Below, piece by piece: positions 7,289 to 17,135 of a stretch of DNA of 64,000 bases. Under the pieces are notes generated by a model. That model made no database searches. It worked only from the letters and a program-made list of their open reading frames with translations, and was not told the DNA's origin. Each line of letters starts with the position of its first letter. Positions within the stretch are counted from its first letter, which is position 1. The stretch is taken from positions 1,364,001-1,428,000 of the forward strand of contig NZ_CP043505.1 in assembly GCF_008365295.1 (NCBI RefSeq), in the 5' to 3' direction. The DNA is from Agromyces intestinalis (GTDB lineage: Bacteria; Actinomycetota; Actinomycetes; Actinomycetales; Microbacteriaceae). The position numbers were made by a program, and so were the translations under genes.

Positions 7289-9307
7289 TCATGACAACTG
7301 AGCGTCCGCGACGATCGCAACACCGTGCGGGGCGAGGATCGAACCGGATGCCTCGGCGCCGGTGAGCACGTCGGTGCCGTCGATCAGCAGCCGCGCGTCG
7401 TCGGGCCCATGGTTGATGACGAAGACGAGTTCTCCGCGACGAACGGCTTCGACATCGGACCCGTCAGCCACCGCCTCGGGGCGCTCCAGGCCCGCCTCGG
7501 CGGCCACTCGCTCGGCGAGCCGCGTGAGGGCCGGCTGCTCGGGCAACGTGGCGACGTACCATCCGCCGCCCCCGCCGACCGCCCGTCTGGTGACCGCCGG
7601 CCATCCGGCGAGCGCGCCGTCGGTGAAGCTCGCGAGCGTCTCGGCGTCGCCGGTGCGCACGAACTCGGCCCACACCGAGCCCATCGCAGCGCCGCCGAGC
7701 ACGTCGCCGTCGATGGGAACCCGGGGCGTCGTACCGCCGCCGCCGGCGCGGAGGTCGGGTCCTGCGGGCGGCGCGAACTCCTCGATCCACAGGCCGAGGG
7801 CGCGGCGAAGCGGCTCCCCGAGGTAGCCGCCGAGTCGCACGTGCAGGTGCTCGTCGAGCACCGCTGTGCCGAAGCCGACGACGAGCGTTCCGCCCGCTTC
7901 TGCGAACGCCGCGAGGTTCGACACCTCGGCATCGGTCGCGACGAAATGCGCGGGCGCGACGACGACGCGGTACGGCGTCAGGTCGCCGTCGGCGCGCACG
8001 AAGTCGACGGCGAACCCGAGCGAGGTGAACGCGCGATGCCAGGCGAACAGCACCTCGAGATACGAGACGGTCGTCGGGGACGCCGGTTGCTCGATCGCCC
8101 ACCAGCTGTCCCAGTCGAGCGTGATGGCGACGTCGGCGGGTACCCGGCTGCCCTCGATGCCGGTGTCGGGCCCCGAAAGCCGGCGAAGCTCGCCGCCCAG
8201 CTGCTCGATCTCGCGCCACACGCGCGTCTCGGTGCCGCCGTGCGGAACCATCCCCGAATGGAACTTCTCGGAGCCGGCCGCCGACTGTCGCCATTGGAAG
8301 AACAGGATGCCGTCGGCGCCGCGCGCGACCGACTGGTACGACCACGCCCGCATCTGGCCGGGCGCCTTCGGCGCGTTGCGCGCGCGCCAGTTCACGGCGC
8401 TCGGCGACTGCTCCATGAGGATCCACGGCGCACCGCCGCCGAGCGATCGCATGAGATCGTGCACCATCGCCCCGTACGCGGGCGAATCCGGGTCAGCCGG
8501 GTCGGGATACGTGTCGTCCGAGACGACGTCGACGTGCGGCGCCCACTTCCAGTAGTCGACGGGCTTGAAGAAGCCCATGAAGTTCGTCGTGATCGGCACG
8601 TCGGAGCCGGCGCGGATGACCTCGACCTCGGCCAGGTAGCATGCGAGCAGTTCGTCGCTCGAGAACCGGTCGAAGTCGAGCAGTTGCGTCGGATTGCCGA
8701 GGGTCGGCGCGGTACGCGGCGGCTCGACTTCGTCGAACGAATCGTAATGCTGCGACCAGAACGCGGTGCCCCAGGCGCGATTCAGTTCGTCGATCGAGCC
8801 GTACTGGGCCTCGAGCCAGGCACGGAACGCCGTCGCCGACACGTCGCAGTAGCAACGGCTGACGTGGCATCCGTACTCGTTGTTGACATGCCAGAGCTCG
8901 AGCGCGGGATGCCCGGCGTACCGCTCGACCAGGCGCTCGACCAACCGCCTCGCGTAGTCGCGGTAGACCGGCGAACTCGGGCAGTACTGCTGCCTGCTCC
9001 CAACGCTCAGCCGCACGCCGTCCTGCGTCACGGGCAACGTCTCGGGGTGGAGCTTCGCGAGCCACGGCGGCGGCGAAGCCGTTGCGGTCGCGAGGTCGAC
9101 GCGGATACCGCCCGCGTGCAGGGTGTCGAGCACGTCGTCGAGCCATCCGAAGTCGTACTCCCCCGGCCGCGGCTCGAGCCGCGCCCACGAGAACACCGCC
9201 ACCGTCGCAAGGTTCACCCCGCCGCGCTGCATGAGGCGCACATCGTCGTCCCAGACCTCACGCGGCCACTGCTCGGGGTTGTAATCGCCGCCGTACCGGA
9301 TCGTCAC
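7289..9307 (-). CDS. Beta-galactosidase, GH42
   Basis: 672-residue glycoside hydrolase of family 42, which hydrolyses beta-D-galactosides, usually oligosaccharides taken up by the cell. The start matches the family (MTIRYGGDYNPEQWP). The acid/base is Glu144 in LWHVNNEYG, and the nucleophile is Glu299 in WILMEQSPSAVNW. Cysteines near 109, 147, 152 and 154 match the zinc cluster of many GH42 enzymes. A glutamine-amidotransferase-like domain (about 390-600) and a small C-terminal beta domain follow. No signal peptide, so it is cytosolic. A 15-bp palindrome at 9350-9364 just upstream is a candidate operator. Confidence 0.93.
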   Translation of the reverse strand: MTIRYGGDYNPEQWPREVWDDDVRLMQRGGVNLATVAVFSWARLEPRPGEYDFGWLDDVLDTLHAGGIRVDLATATASPPPWLAKLHPETLPVTQDGVRLSVGSRQQYCPSSPVYRDYARRLVERLVERYAGHPALELWHVNNEYGCHVSRCYCDVSATAFRAWLEAQYGSIDELNRAWGTAFWSQHYDSFDEVEPPRTAPTLGNPTQLLDFDRFSSDELLACYLAEVEVIRAGSDVPITTNFMGFFKPVDYWKWAPHVDVVSDDTYPDPADPDSPAYGAMVHDLMRSLGGGAPWILMEQSPSAVNWRARNAPKAPGQMRAWSYQSVARGADGILFFQWRQSAAGSEKFHSGMVPHGGTETRVWREIEQLGGELRRLSGPDTGIEGSRVPADVAITLDWDSWWAIEQPASPTTVSYLEVLFAWHRAFTSLGFAVDFVRADGDLTPYRVVVAPAHFVATDAEVSNLAAFAEAGGTLVVGFGTAVLDEHLHVRLGGYLGEPLRRALGLWIEEFAPPAGPDLRAGGGGTTPRVPIDGDVLGGAAMGSVWAEFVRTGDAETLASFTDGALAGWPAVTRRAVGGGGGWYVATLPEQPALTRLAERVAAEAGLERPEAVADGSDVEAVRRGELVFVINHGPDDARLLIDGTDVLTGAEASGSILAPHGVAIVADAQLS

Positions 9308-9349
9308 CCGTTCACCCTGTCAGTGGTGCGGGCGCCCTGCCAAGCCTTG

Positions 9350-9364
9350 GCCTTCGACGAAGGC
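9350..9364. promoter_or_regulatory. 15-bp perfect palindrome upstream of GH42
   Basis: GCCTTCGACGAAGGC is a perfect 7-1-7 inverted repeat located 43 bp upstream of the beta-galactosidase start and 31 bp past the tRNA-Met 3' end. With only one central base it cannot form a stable RNA hairpin, and no T-run follows, so a protein-binding site (operator for the GH42 gene) is more likely than a tRNA terminator. The cognate regulator is unknown. Confidence 0.4.
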
Positions 9365-9394
9365 AGCGACCGTGGTCGAACCGAGATTCTGCGG

Positions 9395-9468
9395 TAGCGA
9401 GGGCGGGACTCGAACCCGCGACACCACGATTATGAGCCGTGTGCTCTAACCACCTGAGCTACCCCGCC
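9395..9468 (-). tRNA. tRNA-Met (CAT), elongator type
   Basis: 74-nt cloverleaf read on the minus strand. The acceptor begins GGCGGGG and pairs with CCTCGCT (two G-U pairs). The D-arm is TAGCTCAGGTGGTTAGAGCA, the anticodon loop CTCATAA gives CAT, and the T-arm is GCGGGTTCGAGTCCCGC. The first pair is G-U rather than the C-A mismatch of initiators, so this is an elongator tRNA-Met (a CAT-lysidine Ile2 tRNA is less likely from the arm sequences). CC follows the discriminator base but a full CCA is not encoded. Confidence 0.93.
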
Positions 9469-9499
9469 GCATGATCCCCCGGCGAACCGGGCGAACCAG

Positions 9500-9571
<72 letters not shown>

Positions 9572-9801
9572 GCGCTGCCGAACTCGGCAACCACACGAGA
9601 ATATCACCTCAGCGGGCGTGCTCCGAATCGAGGTCGGGAGTCGTCGGCGGCGTTCTCGAACTGCACCGCGAGGCGTGCCACTCGTCCCTCAGTGCCGGCA
9701 CTGACACCCCCAATCCGGGGGGCCCCTCAGGTGGGGGGTGCATGCGCGGCGTAACGTGGCCCGAGTTCCAGTCCATTCGCGCGGTCATTGGGGGATGACG
9801 C

Positions 9802-12120
9802 GTGAGCGCCGCATCAGTTCTCGAGCATGCCGGACGACCGAAGTCCGACGGGGCGTCGAGTGCGGCCCGAAGCGGCGAGCGGCGGGTGGATGCCGCATCC
9901 GTCGTCGAATCGGATGCCCCGCCGGCGGCCCGGCCGCTGCGCCTCACCGAGGTGGCGACGGAGTTCCGGATGCTGCGCGGCCGGCGCATCGACCTCGAGT
10001 CGGCGTCGCTCGTGGCCGAGGAGACGGCGGGCTGGCCCGAGCTCGTTCGGGTGATCGCGACGGCGGTCGACGCGGTGGATGACGAGTCGGTCGACGCCGA
10101 ACTCCCGGCAGCCCTCACCGGCGACGTCGCCGCACCCTGGTTCGAGCAGATGCTCGCGCGGCTCGACGGCGGCGCGGTGCGCGCGCTCGGCCGTGTGGCG
10201 GCGCTGCCTGCGGTCGACATCGGGCTCGCCACCGCGCTCGCGGGCTGGTCGGATGCCTCGGCCCTCGGGTCGGCACTCGACCAGATCCCGCACCGGCAGA
10301 CGACCGGCGGCCGCACGACGATCGCCCCCATGCTGCGGCGCCACCTGCTGCACCGGATGAGCGTTCCCGAACGTGAGGACGCCGCCCGCGCGGCCGCCCG
10401 CCGACTCGTCGCCGAGGGCGCGGCGGACGACGCGGCATACGCGCTGGCGGCGGGCGGCAGCTGGCACGAACTCGCCGACCTGCTCGCCACGCTGCCGGAG
10501 TCGCGCACCCGCCCCGCCCGGTGGATCGCCGCCGTGCCGCCGCAGATCGTGCGGGCGACACCGTCGTTCGCCGATGCCGCCGAGGCAGCGCGCGCCGACG
10601 CCCGGGCGATCCCCGTGTCGCGCGCCTCCGACGGCGGACTGCTCGCGACCGCACTGCGACGCCTGCGGCGCGGCGAAGTCACCGGCGCCGTGCCGTCGCT
10701 GCGGCGGGCGGTGCGCACCGGCGCGACCGCCCGTGAGCGCCTCACCGCCCATCTGGCGCTGCTCGTCATCCGCGCACCGCTCGTGCCGCGTCAGTTCACC
10801 CTCGACGCGTGCTGCGCACTCGAACGCGACGCCCTCGCCGAAGGACTCGGTGGCGTCGCCCGGCTCGCTCGCGGTGCGATCGCGACCGTGTGCCTTCCGC
10901 TCGGGCAGGGGCGCTCCGCCGCGCGCGACGTGGTCGACCGGTTCGCGCAGCACGGCGATCCCGTCGGCGCCGCCGTCGTCGAAGGGCTCGACGTGCTCGC
11001 CGCGCTGCGGGCACGACGGGCCGACGTGGGGCAGGTGCTCGCGTTCGCCGATCGGTGCGACGAGCTCGGGCAACCGGAGCTCGCCGCGTGGGCGCGGGCC
11101 GCCGGGGCGATGGTCGGCGCGGCACGCGGCGCCGGCGATCTCGGGCGGCTCCTGCACGCCGCCGAGTCGGCGGCGATCGGTGCCGGTATCGCCGGGCCAC
11201 GGGCATTCCTCGAGGCAGCGGTCGCGCTCTCGGGGTCGGCGGGCGGCGCCGTGCACGCGGCATCCGCTCGTCGCCTCGCACTCGAGGCGGGCCTGCCGCG
11301 CCTGCCGCTCCCGGCCGACCTGCCGTCGCCCGACCGAGTCGCACCGGCCCCACCGCTGCACACCCGAGAGCGCGACGCGGCGCCCGAGCCGCCGACCGCT
11401 CTGCCGCTGCGCCGGGTGACCGTCGCGTGCTTCGGCGGGTTCCGGCTGCGCATCGACGGCGCCGACGCCGACCTGCGGACGGTGCGTCCACAGGCGCGCA
11501 CGGTGCTGCGGATGCTCGCGCTGAACGCCGGCACCCCGCTGCACCGCGAACTCATCGCCGATCTGCTCTGGGCCGACCTCGGGCGCGACTCGGCACTGCA
11601 CGCCCTGCACGTGAGCGTGTCGAGTCTGCGCCGGCTGCTGTCGGGCGATCCGGGCGCACCGGCCGGCGTCGTCGAGCGCGAGGGCGAGGCGTACCGGCTC
11701 GGGCTCGCCGACCGCGGGGCGTGCGACCTGTCGAGCTTCGACGACCACCTCACCCGAGCGGCCGCCGCGAAGCGCCGAGGGGATCTCGCCGCCGCTCGCG
11801 ACGGACTGGTCGGCGCACTCGACCTCTACCGCGGCGAAGTGCTTCCCGAGGACGGACCCGCCGAGTGGGCGCTCGGAGCACGCGAACGGTACCGGTTGCG
11901 GGCGGCCGAGGCAGCGGCGTCGCTTGCACACCTGCACGCCCGGCTCGGCAATGGACGCGCCGCCGTGGCGGTCGCCCGACGCGCGGTCGAGATCGACCCC
12001 TGGATGGACGAGTCGTGGCGCACGCTCGTCGCGATGCACCACCGGGCCGGCGACGTCATCGCCGCCCGCCGCGCCGAGGACGGCTACCGCCGGATGCGCG
12101 CCGAGCTCGGCGTCGAGTGA
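9802..12120 (+). CDS. Large BTAD/SARP-type regulator, C-terminal DNA-binding domain
   Basis: 772-residue regulator, GTG start after GGGGGA at 9790-9795. Residues 1-530 are alpha-helical and Ala/Arg-rich, resembling the MalT/LuxR helical-repeat region (winged-helix-like TTIAPMLRRHLLHRMSVPERE, then superhelical repeats), without a Walker A motif. Residues about 537-630 form an OmpR-type winged helix (VACFGGFRLRIDG; LNAGTPLHRELIADLLW; ALHVSVSSLRRLL), and 640-772 the bacterial transcriptional activation domain (DLYRGEVLPEDGPAEWA, ending YRRMRAELGVE). Classical SARPs have this module at the N-terminus; here it is at the C-terminus. It lies convergent to the injection-system operon and is a candidate regulator of it, but the link is positional only. 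Confidence 0.87.
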   Translation: MSAASVLEHAGRPKSDGASSAARSGERRVDAASVVESDAPPAARPLRLTEVATEFRMLRGRRIDLESASLVAEETAGWPELVRVIATAVDAVDDESVDAELPAALTGDVAAPWFEQMLARLDGGAVRALGRVAALPAVDIGLATALAGWSDASALGSALDQIPHRQTTGGRTTIAPMLRRHLLHRMSVPEREDAARAAARRLVAEGAADDAAYALAAGGSWHELADLLATLPESRTRPARWIAAVPPQIVRATPSFADAAEAARADARAIPVSRASDGGLLATALRRLRRGEVTGAVPSLRRAVRTGATARERLTAHLALLVIRAPLVPRQFTLDACCALERDALAEGLGGVARLARGAIATVCLPLGQGRSAARDVVDRFAQHGDPVGAAVVEGLDVLAALRARRADVGQVLAFADRCDELGQPELAAWARAAGAMVGAARGAGDLGRLLHAAESAAIGAGIAGPRAFLEAAVALSGSAGGAVHAASARRLALEAGLPRLPLPADLPSPDRVAPAPPLHTRERDAAPEPPTALPLRRVTVACFGGFRLRIDGADADLRTVRPQARTVLRMLALNAGTPLHRELIADLLWADLGRDSALHALHVSVSSLRRLLSGDPGAPAGVVEREGEAYRLGLADRGACDLSSFDDHLTRAAAAKRRGDLAAARDGLVGALDLYRGEVLPEDGPAEWALGARERYRLRAAEAAASLAHLHARLGNGRAAVAVARRAVEIDPWMDESWRTLVAMHHRAGDVIAARRAEDGYRRMRAELGVE

Positions 12121-12172
12121 GCGGCGCGCCCCGCGCCGCCGCCCCGCCGCCCCGCCGCCCCGCCGGCAGCGA

Positions 12173-12243
12173 GAGAACCACATTTGCGCTATGGAGCGCC
12201 GTTCGGAGGTGGTTCCATCCCGCAAATCTGCCTCGATCGGGGG
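12173..12243. repeat. Dispersed intergenic repeat, copy A
   Basis: Between the convergent ends of the BTAD regulator and the zinc-ribbon gene. It holds GAACCACATTTGCG (12175-12188), then GTGGTTC (12209-12215) and CGCAAAT (12221-12227), which are the inverted halves. The last 23 bases (12221-12243) match 60648-60670 with only two differences, and the left arm resembles 59441-59456. It may work as a bidirectional terminator, but no T-run is present. Upstream (12128-12165) is a simple CCGCC-rich tandem tract. Confidence 0.6.
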
Positions 12244-12265
12244 CGGGGCGAGCGCCGCGAGGCGG

Positions 12266-14019
<1,754 letters not shown>

Positions 14020-14023
<4 letters not shown>

Positions 14024-14619
14024 GCCGCCCCCGCCTTCGTGACCTCGATCTCGCAGTGCACGTGCGCGGGCATCACGCGGCGCGCGGCACGCTCGAGCTT
14101 CTGGCGCAGCTCCTCGACGGGGTCGCGCTTCGCGCTTCCGGGCGACTCGACCGGCTTCGCGCCGCCCTTCCCCATGCGTACGCGCACGCGCACCTGCGCG
14201 CCGGGCTCGCCGGGCAGCTTTCCGCGCGCGGTCGGCGACCACGACGTGCCACCCGATTCGGTGAGCTCGACCGTCGCGTCGGGTCCGGCGACGAGCTGCA
14301 TGGTCTCGAGCACGCCGCGCGGGGTGCCGGCCATGCGGTGCAGGCTCGCGACCTCGGCGACGACGCGTCGACGGTGCTCGACCGACCAGTCCTCGTCGAG
14401 TTCGACGTCGACCCACGATCCGAGCCAGTCGAGGAAGTCGGCCGGGGTCGTGCCGGGCCGCACGTACCATTCGAGGTTGTCGAGCGTCGTGAACACCGGC
14501 GCGATCGCGTCGTCGAACCCGAGCAGGAACCGCTGCAAGAACTCGTCCTCCTGCAGCACGGCCGGCAGCCGCGACCCGTACGGCGCCGGGTTCGCGAGGC
14601 CTCGCACGGTGCCGCGCAC
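14020..14619 (-). CDS. Phage tail protein I-like baseplate component
   Basis: 199 residues. The region [59 protein letters not shown] spans the diagnostic tail-protein-I (P2 gpI-like) motif (key residues LPA.L...FL.RFL and P..FL.WL..W). It continues with [23 protein letters not shown]. Members form part of the baseplate wedge next to baseplate J. The C-terminus adds a charged domain with beta strands. It starts 1 bp after the baseplate J gene's stop, so the order J then I matches P2-like tails and contractile injection systems. ATGA overlap with the next gene. Confidence 0.85.
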
Positions 14620-14620
14620 G

Positions 14621-16570
14621 TCATACCCCCGCCGTCACGCGCACCCGGTGCTCGAACCCGAACACCAGGGCGTCGGGTTCGAGGTCGATGCGCTGCACGG
14701 GTTCGCCGCGCTTGCCCGTGACCGGGTCGGCGGCGAACAGCAGCACCTCGTCGACGAGTTCGGTGCCGGGCAGCGACTGCAGTACCGAGTACACCTCGCC
14801 GGCGAGAACCGGCCGACCGAACGGCCACCCGGTGCCGTCGGCTCCGCCGTGCGCAGCGTCGAAGTAGCGGTACAGCGCCTGCACCGCCTGCTGTCGCAGC
14901 GGCTCGACGGCGACGCGCGGGCGGGCGACGAGTTTCGCCACGATCGTGATGCCCTGATACAGCGGCGGCTCGATCGCGACGCGCGCGCCGACGGTGCGGC
15001 GGGTCTCGAGGTCGTCGGAGATGAGCTGCAGCACCTCCTCCGACGGGATCAGGTCGGAGAACTCGACCCGCCCGTCGTCGCCGACGGCGGCCGACGGCAC
15101 GACGAGCACGCGTACGCCCTGATCGGAACCGGAACCCGACGCGGCGACCGCGCGCACCCGCGCGACGCCCGGAGCGGCGCGCTTGGCGAGCTGCTCGTAG
15201 TCCTCGATCGTCACCGCGCGATCGAGCGTGCGCAGCGACAGGGGGCCGCGGGCCTTCGCCTCCTCGACCGTCTCGCCATCCACGCCGTCGTGCGCGGCGA
15301 CCCGGTTCTCGGCGCCGCGCACGAACGGCACCGTGGTGCGCAGCACCGACAGGGCGCCGGGCGCCACATTGCCGCGGGATCCGCCGCCGACCCGGTACTG
15401 CCGAACGCGCAGCGGGGCGCCCTTCGCGGGCACCGCCCCGAACCCGCGCAGCGAGCCGTCGGCCTCGCGCACCGCGGGCGGGAACGTCACCACGCCCCGG
15501 GTGCGGTCGAGCCGCACGACACGGGCGTCGGGCGCCTGGTCGGCGAAGTCGTCGACCTCGATCCACTCCTCCCAGCCGGGGCCGGCGCCGACCTCGACGG
15601 TGAACGGCGAGCCGTCGTCGACGATGGGCCGTACGGAGAGCGCGAACTCCTGCCCGGGCACCCCTTCCGAGAGCCCGAGGATCTCGTCGTCGACGGTCGA
15701 CGCGTGGATCGCCGTCGTCACCCCGCCGACCGTCGCCCCCTCGGCCGAGCGCACGAGCGGCGACGCGCTGTAGGTCGGCACGTCGGCCTCGCGCTCGACG
15801 AGCCGAGTGCGCAGCCATCCGGCGCGCTCGCCGGCCAGGCTGGATGCCACGTGCCCGCGCGGCACGATGACCACCACGTCGCCCGCCTTGTTGAGCCCCC
15901 CGGTCTCATCGCTCACGACGTCGCACGCGCTCCAGCCGTCGCCGGTCCAGGCCTCCCACTCGATCGGCGGGTCGAGCGGGTCGACGCCGACGCCGCGCAC
16001 GGCGCAGTCGAGTCGCAGCGAGATCGCGAGCCCGGGCGCGGGCTGGTCGAGGCCGAACAGCAGCGCGTCGCCGATCATCGGCGTCTTCTGGAAGGCGTCG
16101 ATCGTCTCGCCGCCGAGGCGCGTGTCGCGCACCCACGGCTCGCCGCCGTCGGGGTGGGTGCCGATCAGCTCGAGCGAGCGCGGCGGGATCTCGAGGTCCT
16201 CGACCGTGGTGAACACGATCGGCTCGACGCGCTCGGTGCGGGGCGTGCCGACCTCGGCCCGGGCCGGCACTGTGACCGGCTCATCGCGCGGCGCGGCCAG
16301 CCAGAACACGAGGTCGACCGAGGCATCCGTCGGCGGGAACAGCGACACCCCGAGCAGGTCGAGGAATGCGAGGTAGAGCCGGTCGGGCACCCGGTTGAGC
16401 CGGTACAGCAGTTCGTCGGTCATGAACGCGAACGCTTCGATGAGGGTCACGCCCGGGTCGGACACGTTGTGGTCGCTCCACTCGGGGCAGCGCAGGGCGA
16501 TCATGCGCTTCGCGTCGTCGACGAGGTCTTGGAAGCGGCGGTCGTCGAGGTTGGGTGCGGGCAGGGTCAT
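14621..16570 (-). CDS. Baseplate assembly protein J (Afp11-like)
   Basis: 649 residues. The N-terminus (LPAPNLDDRRFQDLVDDAKR, then CPEWSDHNVSDPGVTLIEAF) is the hallmark of the 'putative baseplate assembly protein' family of contractile injection systems. The baseplate J-like core lies at about 380-600 (YRVGGGSRGNVAPGAL; TIEDYEQLAKRAAPGVARVRAV; VAIEPPLYQGITIVAKL). It forms the wedge ring that holds the sheath-tube assembly in the extended state. The length is typical for eCIS rather than the roughly 300 residues of P2 J. Start ATG16570 lies within the 3' end of the gp25 gene (4-bp overlap), indicating coupling. Confidence 0.92.
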   Translation of the reverse strand: MTLPAPNLDDRRFQDLVDDAKRMIALRCPEWSDHNVSDPGVTLIEAFAFMTDELLYRLNRVPDRLYLAFLDLLGVSLFPPTDASVDLVFWLAAPRDEPVTVPARAEVGTPRTERVEPIVFTTVEDLEIPPRSLELIGTHPDGGEPWVRDTRLGGETIDAFQKTPMIGDALLFGLDQPAPGLAISLRLDCAVRGVGVDPLDPPIEWEAWTGDGWSACDVVSDETGGLNKAGDVVVIVPRGHVASSLAGERAGWLRTRLVEREADVPTYSASPLVRSAEGATVGGVTTAIHASTVDDEILGLSEGVPGQEFALSVRPIVDDGSPFTVEVGAGPGWEEWIEVDDFADQAPDARVVRLDRTRGVVTFPPAVREADGSLRGFGAVPAKGAPLRVRQYRVGGGSRGNVAPGALSVLRTTVPFVRGAENRVAAHDGVDGETVEEAKARGPLSLRTLDRAVTIEDYEQLAKRAAPGVARVRAVAASGSGSDQGVRVLVVPSAAVGDDGRVEFSDLIPSEEVLQLISDDLETRRTVGARVAIEPPLYQGITIVAKLVARPRVAVEPLRQQAVQALYRYFDAAHGGADGTGWPFGRPVLAGEVYSVLQSLPGTELVDEVLLFAADPVTGKRGEPVQRIDLEPDALVFGFEHRVRVTAGV

Positions 16571-17097
16571 GAGAAGCCTCCAGGCGATCGGCCGAATTCC
16601 GACGACGCAGACGATGCGGATGGTGCAGACGACGCGGACGATGCGGACGACGCACCGGCCGAGGGCGACGAGGACGATGACGAGCCGGATGTCGCGGCCT
16701 CCGCTTCCCGCGGGATCACGTAGAACGGGAAGACGAGGTTGCGGGGGTCGTTCGTGCCGAGGATGGTGTACCCCACGTCGATGAGCAGCACCCCGTCGTC
16801 GGCGGCCTCGAGCGAGACGGCAACCCGGTCGACGTCGATGCGCGGCTCCCAGAACCGCAGCGCGGCCCGCACCGCGGCGCCGATCGCGCCGGCGGTCGAC
16901 GCGTCGGCCGGGGCGAACACGAAGTCGTGCACCGCGCAGCCGAACTCGGGCCGCATCGGCCGTTCCCCCGGCGCGGTGGCGAGAATGAGCCGGATGCTCT
17001 CCTCGATCTCGCGCTCGTCGGAGGCGAGGGCGATGCGCCCGGTCGCGTCGGCGTGCACCGGGAACGCCCAGCCCTGTCCCACGAACTCCCGTGCCAT
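16567..17097 (-). CDS. gp25/GPW-family baseplate wedge protein (Afp9-like)
   Basis: 176 residues. Residues 1-135 form a gp25-like lysozyme-fold wedge protein without catalytic function: GWAFPV...IALASDEREIEESIRLILATAPGERPMRPEFG, then ALRFWEPRIDVDRV. The ERPM.PEFG motif is characteristic. This protein links the sheath to the baseplate. The last 40 residues are a low-complexity Ser/Ala tail (SSSSSSPSAGASSASSASS), unusual for the family and possibly a flexible linker or a slippage product. It overlaps baseplate J by 4 bp and follows the spike gene by 38 bp. Confidence 0.9.
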   Translation of the reverse strand: MAREFVGQGWAFPVHADATGRIALASDEREIEESIRLILATAPGERPMRPEFGCAVHDFVFAPADASTAGAIGAAVRAALRFWEPRIDVDRVAVSLEAADDGVLLIDVGYTILGTNDPRNLVFPFYVIPREAEAATSGSSSSSSPSAGASSASSASSAPSASSASSEFGRSPGGFS

Positions 17098-17135
17098 CCG
17101 TCGCTCCTTCCCGTCCCGAACCCGGCAGCGCCGCC

